Origin: Nocardioides alcanivorans
GTDB lineage: Bacteria > Actinomycetota > Actinomycetes > Propionibacteriales > Nocardioidaceae
Direction: 5' to 3'
Assembly (NCBI RefSeq): GCF_021555175.1
Contig: NZ_JAKGRW010000011.1
Location: 19,988-83,987 of the forward strand
DNA length: 64,000 bases
Below, in pieces: positions 38,366 to 45,971 of this stretch (position 1 is the first letter of the stretch; each line of letters starts with the position of its first letter). A program made the translations under genes and the position numbers. The notes under the pieces were generated by a model. It did no database searches. It had not been told where the DNA came from and was given only the letters and a program-made list of their open reading frames with translations.

Positions 38366-39910
38366 ATGGCCATCCAGCCCGGCGGCGCGCCGCTCTCCAT
38401 CGTCAGCGGCCTGCGCGAGTTCGCCGGCGCCACCCCCGACGCGACCGCTGTCATCGACGGCGACCGCCGCCTCACGTTCGCCCAGGCCGACGACCGCGCC
38501 AGCCGACTGGGACGCCACCTGCAGTCACTCGGTCTCACTGTCGGCGATCGGGTCGCGGCGCTGATCGGCAACCGGCTCGAGTACCCCGAGGTGGCGGCCG
38601 GCATCGCCAAGGCCGGTCTCGTCATGGTGCCCCTCAACCCGCGCCTGACCGCACCCGAGGCGGGGTTCATCCTCGAGCACAGCGGCGCCACCGCCCTGGT
38701 TCTCGACGACGCACTGGCGCCGATCGTCGCTGCGCACGTCGCCACCACCGACCTGCCCTGCCTCTCGCTCGTGACCGCCGGCAGCACCGCGACCCTTGGG
38801 ACGTCGTACGACGAAGCCCTGGCGGCCGCGGACGACCGCGACCCGGGCATCGTGGTGGGCGAGCGGGATCCCTTCTGCATCGCCTACACCTCCGGGACGA
38901 CCGGCCGCCCCAAGGGTGTGGTGATCTCCCATCGCAGCCGGGCCCTGACCTTCATGATGAGCTCGCTCGAGTGGGGCCTCGGCTCGGGCCGGGTCTCCGC
39001 TGCCGTGGCACCGATGTATCACGGCGCGGGCTTCGCCTTCGGTTATGCGCCGGTGCACACCGGCGGCACCGTGAGCATGCTGCGCGGCTGGGACCCAGCT
39101 GCGTTCCTCGACCTGGTCGAGCGCGACCGCGTCCAATCGGCCTTCCTCGTGCCCACCCACGCACAGGGCCTGCGGGCGTTGGGCGACGAGGCGTTCGAGA
39201 GCCGCGACCTGTCGAGCCTCGACACCCTCTACTTCAACGCGGCCGCCCTCCCGTGGGCACTCAAGCAGTGGGTGATGGAGCGCTTCCCCCAGTGCGGCGT
39301 GCACGAGCTCTACGGCTCCACCGAGTCCGGCATCATCACCAACCTCCGGCCGGTGCACATGCGCGAGCGCCCCGGCTCCGTCGGCCACCCCTGGTACCTC
39401 ACCGAGGTGCGAGTGGTCGACGGCGAGGGCAAGGAGGTCGCCCCGGGTGAACCCGGCGAGCTCTTCAGCCGCTCCCCGTTCCTGATGAACGGCTACCTGG
39501 ACGACGACGAGGCGACTGCCGCCTGCACCACCGACGACGGCTTCGTGACCTGCGGCGACATCGCCGTACGCGACGAGGACGGATTCATCTCGATCGTCGA
39601 CCGCCTGAAGGACCTGATCATCTCCGGCGGCACCAACGTGTATCCGCGCGAGGTCGAGGAGGTGCTGGCCAGCCACCCCGACGTGGCCGAGTGCGCCGTG
39701 GTCGGCGAGGCCGACGAGCAGTGGGGCGAGACCGTGGTGGCCCACGTCGTACTGCGCGACGGTGCCACGTTCGACCCGGAGCTACTCGACCAGCACTGTC
39801 GCACCGCCTTGGCGGGCTACAAGCTGCCCCGACGCTGGTACGCCGTCCCGCCGCTCCCACGCAACGCAGGCGGCAAGGTGCTCAAGCGGGAGCTCACCGC
39901 GCCCCGTTGA
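38366..39910 (+). CDS. Acyl-CoA synthetase (AMP-forming ligase)
   Basis: The 514-residue product has the AMP-binding motif IAYTSGTTGRPKGVVISH (about 172–189), LYGSTESGI (about 314), FVTCGDIAVRDEDGFISIVDRLKDLIISGG (about 393–422) and the C-terminal catalytic Lys region AGGKVLKRELT. The length is usual for medium-chain or aryl-acid ligases. GAGGAG lies before ATG 38366. It is probably co-transcribed with the HMGL gene 50 bases upstream and activates a carboxylic acid intermediate. Confidence 0.87.
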   Translation: MAIQPGGAPLSIVSGLREFAGATPDATAVIDGDRRLTFAQADDRASRLGRHLQSLGLTVGDRVAALIGNRLEYPEVAAGIAKAGLVMVPLNPRLTAPEAGFILEHSGATALVLDDALAPIVAAHVATTDLPCLSLVTAGSTATLGTSYDEALAAADDRDPGIVVGERDPFCIAYTSGTTGRPKGVVISHRSRALTFMMSSLEWGLGSGRVSAAVAPMYHGAGFAFGYAPVHTGGTVSMLRGWDPAAFLDLVERDRVQSAFLVPTHAQGLRALGDEAFESRDLSSLDTLYFNAAALPWALKQWVMERFPQCGVHELYGSTESGIITNLRPVHMRERPGSVGHPWYLTEVRVVDGEGKEVAPGEPGELFSRSPFLMNGYLDDDEATAACTTDDGFVTCGDIAVRDEDGFISIVDRLKDLIISGGTNVYPREVEEVLASHPDVAECAVVGEADEQWGETVVAHVVLRDGATFDPELLDQHCRTALAGYKLPRRWYAVPPLPRNAGGKVLKRELTAPR

Positions 39911-39956
39911 CGGTCGAGGTGCGGACCGCCCCCTTGACGCAATCGCCCTGTCCTCC

Positions 39957-39974
39957 GATATCATATATACATTC
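39957..39974. promoter_or_regulatory. Regulon operator site 10
   Basis: GATATCATATATACATTC lies 24 bases before the bicupin GTG. TTGACG at 39934–39939 could be a −35 element, with the operator covering the −10 region, an arrangement suited to repression. Confidence 0.58.
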
Positions 39975-39998
39975 ATCACCCCTATCGACGGAGGCGCT

Positions 39999-41294
39999 GT
40001 GCGACCGCATGTGGAACTCATCCAGGAAGACGACTACGTCTGGCACGGTGCCGAACTGCCGGGCGGCGAGGGCCGGGCCAGCGAACGGCGGCTGTCGGTC
40101 GACGAGGAGGACGGTTCGTCCTCGTTGCGCGTCGACTTCCACACCGAGTGGGGCCGCGGCCCGGGCATCCATCACGCCAACAGCGAGTACTACGTGCTCG
40201 ACGGCGAGATCGACTACGGCGGCCGGAAGATCGGCAAGGGCGGCTACCTGTACGCCCCCAAAGGGGTGCCCAACGACTACCTGAAGGTCGCCGAGGGCAC
40301 GAAGCTGCTGCACTACCGCGAGTACGGCGATGCCGGCTTCGACCCGGTCGACTCGTTGGGGTCCGCCCAACGCTGGGCCGATGCCCGTGAGGACGTCATC
40401 GTCATCGACTCCGAGGCGATGAACTGGGATGCGGTGCCCAACCCGGGGCCGATGCCCGGTCTCTTCATCAAGTACCTGCACGTGGACCCGGTGACCGGCT
40501 TCTACACCCGGCTCGTGCACGCCCAGGAGGGCTGGTCGGACCACCGCCTGGCCCATCACCCGTGCTACGAGGAGGCCTACACCGTCCAGGGGCACATGGA
40601 GTACAACTTCGGCACCCTCGACCTGGGCACCTACTTCTTCCGCCCCGCGCGGGTGAAGCACGGCCACTTCACCACGATGGAGGGCGGCGCCACCTGGCTG
40701 CTGCGCTCCGACGGCGAGCTGAAGAACTGGTACACCCAGAACGAGTGGGTGCGCTGGGGTGGCGACGGCGTCAACTATGGCGGCCCGCAAGGTCTCGACG
40801 AGTCGGTGCACCCCGCCGTCCGGCACTCGCACTCCACCCACGACATGGCCGAGCCGTGGCGAACCGAGGAGGATCTTCGCCAGCTCACCGCCTCGTGGCA
40901 GTTCCAGATCGACCAAGGACACCAGAACACCCCGATCAAGCATCAGGGCACCGGTGCCGACCCCTCGATCATCGCGATGATGAAGGCGATGGACGCGGCC
41001 AACCTGCAGGGCGGTCATGGTGGGGAGCACGACCACTCGCACGATCACGACCACTCGCACGACCATGACCACGCACACGAGGAGGCGGCGACGCCCGAGC
41101 GCGAGGTCATCCGTCTCGATTGGGGTTGGTCGGGGCGCGACGTCGAGGACCCGGAGGAGCGCACCGCGGAGGACTCCCACAACTGGGGCCGCCTGATCAA
41201 CTGGAAGGACGGCGACCCCATCCCCGCCCCGATCATCTCGAGTCTGCCCGTCCGCAGCCGCTCGCGCGGCCGCTGGGACGGCGACGGAATGTGA
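39999..41294 (+). CDS. Bicupin protein with His/Asp-rich metal-binding segment
   Basis: GTG 39999 follows GGAGG. The 431-residue product has two cupin domains: GPGIHHANSEYYVLDGEIDYGG (about 50–71, HH…E) with the later His at KLLHYRE, and SDHRLAHHPCYEEAYTVQGHMEYN (about 178–201) with VKHGHF (about 224). At about residues 346–365 lies a run of His and Asp alternating as HDHSHDHDHSHDHDHAH, typical of nickel, cobalt or zinc storage segments. A C-terminal domain with LDWGWSGRD and NWGRLINWKDGDPIP follows. Possible roles are an oxygenase, isomerase or metal-handling protein. A metal-binding protein in a tetrapyrrole locus may be relevant to removal of Mg, but this is speculation. Confidence 0.72.
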   Translation: MRPHVELIQEDDYVWHGAELPGGEGRASERRLSVDEEDGSSSLRVDFHTEWGRGPGIHHANSEYYVLDGEIDYGGRKIGKGGYLYAPKGVPNDYLKVAEGTKLLHYREYGDAGFDPVDSLGSAQRWADAREDVIVIDSEAMNWDAVPNPGPMPGLFIKYLHVDPVTGFYTRLVHAQEGWSDHRLAHHPCYEEAYTVQGHMEYNFGTLDLGTYFFRPARVKHGHFTTMEGGATWLLRSDGELKNWYTQNEWVRWGGDGVNYGGPQGLDESVHPAVRHSHSTHDMAEPWRTEEDLRQLTASWQFQIDQGHQNTPIKHQGTGADPSIIAMMKAMDAANLQGGHGGEHDHSHDHDHSHDHDHAHEEAATPEREVIRLDWGWSGRDVEDPEERTAEDSHNWGRLINWKDGDPIPAPIISSLPVRSRSRGRWDGDGM

Positions 41295-41308
41295 TCGGGC
41301 GTCCCTGA

Positions 41309-42088
41309 GTGTCTTCTCCCCTGCTCACGGGTGCAGCGCATGCGGCGGCCGAGGTCACCTCGGCCGCCGCCGGCGAACCCACGCACGGACTGTCAATGTT
41401 CACCGTGGCGGTCGTGCTGCACATCGTCCTCTTCGTCTACTGGCTCGGCGGCGACCTCGGCGTCTACTACTCGAGCCGCTTCATCATCAAGCCCGAGCTG
41501 CAGCCCGAGACCCGGGCGATCGCCGCCAAGATCATGGTCGGCTGCGACATGGCACCGCGCTTCTCCCTCATCCTCTTCGGGGCGAGCGGGGTCACGCTCA
41601 TGTACTACGGCCCGCTGGGTGACAAGTTCTTCTTCACCTGGTGGATGCTGGCCCTGGTCTGGATCGCGACCCTCGCCTGGGCCCTTCTCTCCCTCCAGGA
41701 GGCGCGCAGCGGCGGCACGCCGTCGCACGGCTTCTACCACCGCGCCGACCTGGCCATCCGCTACCTCGCCGCGTTCGCCCTCGTCGGGTTCGGCGCCTAC
41801 GCGATCATCGTCTCCGAGCCGTTCGGCGTGGACACCAATCCGAAGTGGCTCGGCGGCAAGGTCGCGGCGTACGGCGCGACGATCTTCTGCGGCATCATGA
41901 TCCGCCGCGCCCTCAAGCCCTTCGGCCCGACCTTCGGCGCCCTGATGACGACCGGCTCCACCCCTGAGGTCGAGGACGGCATCGTCGGCTCGATCCGCCG
42001 CAGCGAACCCTGGGTCTACGCCATCTGGTTCCTCGTCCTCCTGGCCGCGGTCCTCGGCGTCGTCAAACCGGGCCAACTCGCTTTCTGA
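41309..42088 (+). CDS. Multi-pass membrane protein (CopD/DUF2214-like, weak)
   Basis: The 259-residue product has about six helices. The first, MFTVAVVLHIVLFVYWLGGDLGVYY (about 30–54), carries a His and an Asp as in cytochrome-b-like or CopD-type membrane proteins. HGFYHRADLAIRY and RRSEPWVYAIWF carry further conserved-looking polar residues. GTG 41309 is taken as the start, 14 bases after the bicupin stop; ATG 41396 is an alternative just before the first helix. It is likely co-transcribed with the bicupin. The function is not known to me; electron transfer or uptake are possible. Confidence 0.65.
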   Translation: MSSPLLTGAAHAAAEVTSAAAGEPTHGLSMFTVAVVLHIVLFVYWLGGDLGVYYSSRFIIKPELQPETRAIAAKIMVGCDMAPRFSLILFGASGVTLMYYGPLGDKFFFTWWMLALVWIATLAWALLSLQEARSGGTPSHGFYHRADLAIRYLAAFALVGFGAYAIIVSEPFGVDTNPKWLGGKVAAYGATIFCGIMIRRALKPFGPTFGALMTTGSTPEVEDGIVGSIRRSEPWVYAIWFLVLLAAVLGVVKPGQLAF

Positions 42089-42103
42089 CCGGGGCGAAGC
42101 GCG

Positions 42104-42164
42104 GTAGTCCCGGACAAACTTGTAGTGAAATCGACGAAAGCGCTACAAATTCGTCCGGGACTAC
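42104..42164. repeat. Left boundary hairpin of endonuclease unit B
   Basis: GTAGTCCCGGACAAAC plus TTGTAG (42104–42125) pairs with 42143–42164 in 20 of 22 positions across a 17-base loop. The same sequence, with the same loop length, recurs at 43338–43404 after the endonuclease gene. Confidence 0.8.
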
Positions 42165-42240
42165 CCGCCTTTGACCGGCGGACCGCGGAGCCTGTGGAGA
42201 ACCGGAGCGAAGTGTCGGTCCGGCCGTCCAGCATGGCGGC

Positions 42241-43317
42241 ATGGAGACAACGCGGCCCTGGAACGACGGCGCGCTGGTCTGCGACCTTCCCGGCGGGGTC
42301 CGGCCAGGCCTGGTGTTGCCGACGCGCGCTGATCCACACGGTCAGGCAGGCCCGACCCCGGGGCAGGTCCGCGGCCCCAACTGGCGGCGTACGACGTGGG
42401 GCCGGTTCGTGCCGGCAGACACCTCGATCGACAGTCCGGAACAACGCATCCTCGAGGCGAGCATGGTGCTTCCGTTCGCTGGCTGCGTCAGCGGGTGGTC
42501 AGCCCTGCGCTGGGTCGGCGGATTCTGGTTCACCGGCACCCGCGCCGATGGATCCCACCTGCCCGTGCAACTGCACACCGGTGACCACAACATTCGCGAA
42601 CAGACCGGCTTCACGGTGAGCGAGGAACGCATCAGCTTCCTCGACATGCGCGTCGTCGACGGGGTACCTGTCGCGTCTCCCGCTTTCGCCGCAGCCTTCG
42701 AGATGCGCTACGCACCCCACCCACGCGAAGCGCAGGTCGTCTTCGAGATGGCCGCCTACAACGACCTCGTCTCGAAGGCAGAACTTGCTGACCTCCTCGT
42801 GATGCTGAACGGCTGGACCGGCATCCCCCAAGCGCGCGCAACGCTCCCGCATCTCGACGAGAACCACTGGTCACCCCAGGAGGTCCGCCTGCACCAGATC
42901 TGGTGCCACGACGCCGACCTTCCGCCCATGCTGGCCAATCACCCGATCTTCGACCGCGCCGGCAACCACATCGCCACCCCTGACCTCCTCGACGAGGAGG
43001 CAGGACTCGTCGTCGAATACCACGGTGCGCACCACCTGGACCTGCACCAGCACCGGAGCGATCGGAACCGCGAAGAGCGCATCCGCCATGTCGGTCTCGA
43101 ATACCTGAGTACTGCCGCAGGCGACAGCCACGACGTCCCCACCCTCGTCGGACGCTTCCGTCGATCCCGGGCACGCGCCCGCTTCGCCGCCCCCGCCGAA
43201 CGGGCCTGGAGCACCCACCTTCCCCACTGGTGGGTCCCCACCTTCACCGTCGACCAGCGCCGAGAGCTTCGGGGCAGCAGCCACGAGTCCTGGCTCGCGC
43301 TACGTCGTACCGCCTGA
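42241..43317 (+). CDS. Solitary endonuclease-domain protein (DUF559/Vsr-like)
   Basis: The 358-residue product has the same layout as the protein at 33778–34808. Its C-terminal core IATPDLLDEEAGLVVEYHGAHH (about 241–262), followed by an Arg/Glu-rich helix (RSDRNREERIRH) and a short strand, is the PD-(D/E)xK pattern with Asp, Glu and EYHG in place of EYDG. The N-terminal half (SGWSALRWVGGFWF, VASPAFAAAFEM) matches the AbiEi-like linker region. It is unrelated to the flanking genes and is enclosed by two nearly identical hairpins at 42104–42164 and 43338–43404. No partner toxin, integrase or methylase gene is next to it. Confidence 0.75.
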   Translation: METTRPWNDGALVCDLPGGVRPGLVLPTRADPHGQAGPTPGQVRGPNWRRTTWGRFVPADTSIDSPEQRILEASMVLPFAGCVSGWSALRWVGGFWFTGTRADGSHLPVQLHTGDHNIREQTGFTVSEERISFLDMRVVDGVPVASPAFAAAFEMRYAPHPREAQVVFEMAAYNDLVSKAELADLLVMLNGWTGIPQARATLPHLDENHWSPQEVRLHQIWCHDADLPPMLANHPIFDRAGNHIATPDLLDEEAGLVVEYHGAHHLDLHQHRSDRNREERIRHVGLEYLSTAAGDSHDVPTLVGRFRRSRARARFAAPAERAWSTHLPHWWVPTFTVDQRRELRGSSHESWLALRRTA

Positions 43318-43337
43318 GGCCCCAGGGTTCACGACCA

Positions 43338-43404
43338 GGGATAGTCCCGGACAAACTTGTAGTGAGATCGGCGATTTCCCTACAAGTTTGTCCGGGACTA
43401 TCCC
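43338..43404. repeat. Right boundary hairpin of endonuclease unit B
   Basis: A perfect 25-base inverted repeat (43338–43362 with 43380–43404) encloses a 17-base loop. The arm contains TAGTCCCGGACAAACTTG, shared with the left hairpin, and the loop start TGA(G/A)ATCG is also shared. Confidence 0.85.
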
Positions 43405-43433
43405 GCCGGGGGCGGGGCCGCGCCGGCTGTTGC

Positions 43434-44524
43434 TCAGACGTCGGTGGGCATCACGTTGGTGCCGGACTTCATCCGTTCCCGGAAGGAGCCGGTGGGCCAC
43501 TCACGATCGACCAGCTTCTCCATGAAGCCGCGCAGGGTCCGGGTGCCGTACGCCGGGGCGACGTGGTCAACGACCGACCAGTACTTCGCGGCCTCCAGGT
43601 AGTAGGCGACCGGCTTGAGCTGCTTGCTGACCTTGCCCAGGCGGGTGAGGCGGGCGATCTTCCGGTCCCACGACGCCATGGTGACGACCTCCCAGTCGGG
43701 GGTGCGGCCGTTGAGCTCGAACATCATCCGACCGGCGTCCTTGAGGGTCACCACGTTGTCCTCGACCCAGGGGCCACCGACGGGGAGCACCCTGCCGAGT
43801 GCGTCGTCACAGAGCACCTGGTTGGTGATGAACTCCGCCAGGTCCTCCCGGGCGATCGGGTTGACCACGTTGTATTCGCCGTGGTCGAAGATCCGGTACT
43901 TCAGGCCGTTCTTGACGTCACCGAAGGTCATCGACAGGTAGGGGTAGTAGGCGGTGGGGCGGATGATCGTCCAGGGCAGCGCACCGTGGTGCTGGCCGAT
44001 CAGTTCACCCTCGACCTGCAGCTTGTAGACCTGCGGGATCAGTTCGGGGCGGTAGGCACCGAAGTCACTGACATGGATGAACTGCTTCACCTCGTGGGAC
44101 ACGGCGGCCCTGATCCCGTTGACGACGGCCTCATGGTCGACGAGACGGCACTCCTCGGCATCATTGGGACGCCGACCGCTCAGCAACGAGATCACCACGT
44201 CGACCCCTTCCGTCGCAGCGGTCACGTCGCCCGGGCGCGTGGGGTCGCCAGCGACGATCTCCGCGTCGGCGAACTCGGCATCGTTCTTCACCTCCGGGTT
44301 GCGAGCCAGCACGACGGGGCGGTAGCCGCGTCGGGCCAACTCGGGCGCCAGAGCGCGACCGATGTAGCCGGTGCCGCCGAGGAGCAGCACCCGCTCCCCG
44401 CTCCCTGACCGGTGGGCCCGGTCACGTAGGTATCGGAGGCGCTGGTCAGCAGCCGCTCGCGGAGCTCTCGGCTGTGCTTCTGCGCGGCTGCGACGTCCAG
44501 GTCGGTGATAGTGCTGTAGGCCAT
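43434..44524 (-). CDS. NAD(P)H-dependent reductase resembling divinyl chlorophyllide 8-vinyl reductase (frame broken)
   Basis: The restored 363-residue product starts at ATG 44524 (MAYSTITDLDVAAAQ), six bases from the operator, without a Shine–Dalgarno sequence. VLLLGGTGYIGRALAPELARRGY (about 46) is the Rossmann motif. The later blocks follow plant DVR/BciA as I remember it: VDVVISLLSGR, LVDHEAVVN, WTIIRPTAYYPYL, G(L/K)YRIF.HG, PI..(E/Q)DLA.FI...VL, VLP.GGP....L.DAG.M.FEL.G..P, and Y.LEAAKYW..D..AP.YGT.TL. DVR reduces the 8-vinyl group of chlorophyllides. One base is missing in the C4 run 44396–44399. Other NmrA-like reductases are the alternative. Confidence 0.7.
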
Positions 44525-44529
44525 GGATA

Positions 44530-44543
44530 GATCATATATGATC
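44530..44543. promoter_or_regulatory. Regulon operator site 11 (perfect palindrome)
   Basis: GATCATATATGATC is a perfect 14-base palindrome five bases before ATG 44524 and 96 bases before the divergent secreted-protein gene. It gives the clearest dyad symmetry of the set. Confidence 0.65.
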
Positions 44544-44639
44544 AACGCCATACGTGGGTCGCTCAGGCGAAAACGTGATCCGCTACTGTGGTCGGCGGGG
44601 AGGGACACCCATCACCTGACTGAGGTTCTCGAGGTTCTC

Positions 44640-45923
44640 ATGTCCCGTCGTCCGCTTCCGCTCCTCGCACTCCTGGCCCTGGTGGCAGCGCTGCTGCAGG
44701 CCCCTGTCGGCCAGACCGGCGCCCTCCCGTCCGCCTCCGCGGCGAAGGCCGAGCCGTGGGCCTACCTGTCGTACGCCGGCGGCACGATGGTGCGCGCCCT
44801 CGGCACCACCATCTCCTCGGACCTGACGTCACAGTCGACGATCTCGGGCACCAAACTGCCCAACAAGATGACCTCCTCGGTCGCCGAGGTGAAGGTCGCA
44901 CCGAACAAGCTGGTGCACGTCAGCGCGGTCAAGACCAGGACCCAGGCCAAGAAGCTCAAGAAGGGCGCCAAACTGGTCACCCGCTCGCGCACCGGCAAGG
45001 TGAAGCTGCTCGGCGGCCTCATCCAGGCAGACGCAGTGGTCACCAAGAACGTCACCAAGGGCACCCCCAAGGGCCTGGCCGCCCACTCCGACACCCGCTT
45101 CGTCAACCTCAGGATCGCCGGTGCCCAGCTGCCGATCGACCTTCCGGAGAACTTCCGGATCGTCATTCCCGGCGTCGCCATGGTCGAGGCCAACGTCAGC
45201 CAGGTTGCCCAGAAGCACGGTGTCGCCACCAACACCGGCTATGCCCTCGCCGTGTGGCTTCTCAGCGACCGCGGTCCCGCGCCCATCGGCAGCCGGATCA
45301 TCCTCAACCCGACCTACTCGCTGATGTCGGTGCCGGTGCCCAACGACAACCCCGCGCTCGGTGGGTTCGCCTTCGGCACGGACGTCAACGTCGTGGTCAC
45401 TGACGCGGTGAAGGGCCAGGTCGGGCGTACGGCGCAGGCCACCACCCCGCCCAACGGCACCGGCGGCCGCAAGGACTGGAACCGCACCGCCGAGGTCAAC
45501 GTGCCGGGCGTCGTCCGGGTCGGAGCGGTCGAGTCCTTCACCTCGGGCAAGGCGCGCAAGGGCTACGGACGGATCGTCAACCAGAACCGGATTGCGGGGG
45601 TCGACCTCTTCAACGGCCTGATCACCGCCGACGCGATCAAGGTGCGTGCCAAGTCGACCTACAGATCAGGCAAGTTCAAGCCGAAGGAGAAGTTGACCTT
45701 CGTCAACCTGACGATCGCGGGCAGGAAGATCCCCGTCAACATCGGCAAGAACACCACGATCAACGTCGCTGGGCTCGGCAGGGTGGTGCTCAACCAGCGC
45801 ATTCGCAAGGACGGTTCCAACAAGATCCGCGGCCTCTACGTCAAGGTGCTCGAACCCGGCAACGGGGTCGAGGTGGGCGCGACGATCGAGTTGGCGGTCG
45901 CGGCCACCTGGGTCTGGAAGTAG
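44640..45923 (+). CDS. Secreted two-repeat protein, choice-of-anchor P type
   Basis: The 427-residue product starts at ATG 44640 with a signal peptide (RRPLPLLALLALVAALLQAPVG to ASAAKA). It has two repeats of about 170 residues: LLGGLIQADAVVTK…FVNLRIAGAQLPIDLPENFRIVIPGVAMV and LFNGLITADAIKVR…FVNLTIAGRKIPVNIGKNTTINVAGLGRVV. This arrangement matches actinobacterial choice-of-anchor P proteins. No LPXTG or C-terminal helix is visible, so it is probably released or held by other means. It is divergent from the 8-vinyl-reductase-like gene and may or may not be controlled by the palindrome at 44530. Confidence 0.75.
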   Translation: MSRRPLPLLALLALVAALLQAPVGQTGALPSASAAKAEPWAYLSYAGGTMVRALGTTISSDLTSQSTISGTKLPNKMTSSVAEVKVAPNKLVHVSAVKTRTQAKKLKKGAKLVTRSRTGKVKLLGGLIQADAVVTKNVTKGTPKGLAAHSDTRFVNLRIAGAQLPIDLPENFRIVIPGVAMVEANVSQVAQKHGVATNTGYALAVWLLSDRGPAPIGSRIILNPTYSLMSVPVPNDNPALGGFAFGTDVNVVVTDAVKGQVGRTAQATTPPNGTGGRKDWNRTAEVNVPGVVRVGAVESFTSGKARKGYGRIVNQNRIAGVDLFNGLITADAIKVRAKSTYRSGKFKPKEKLTFVNLTIAGRKIPVNIGKNTTINVAGLGRVVLNQRIRKDGSNKIRGLYVKVLEPGNGVEVGATIELAVAATWVWK

Positions 45924-45971
45924 CGCAGGGACCTGCGTGACCGATGTCGGTGGCCCTCATAGGGTGGCCCC

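Noticed and set aside
42104..43404. The two large hairpins as ordinary terminators only
   Set aside because: Their near identity in arm and loop on both sides of one gene is not expected of independent terminators, though they could also end transcription.
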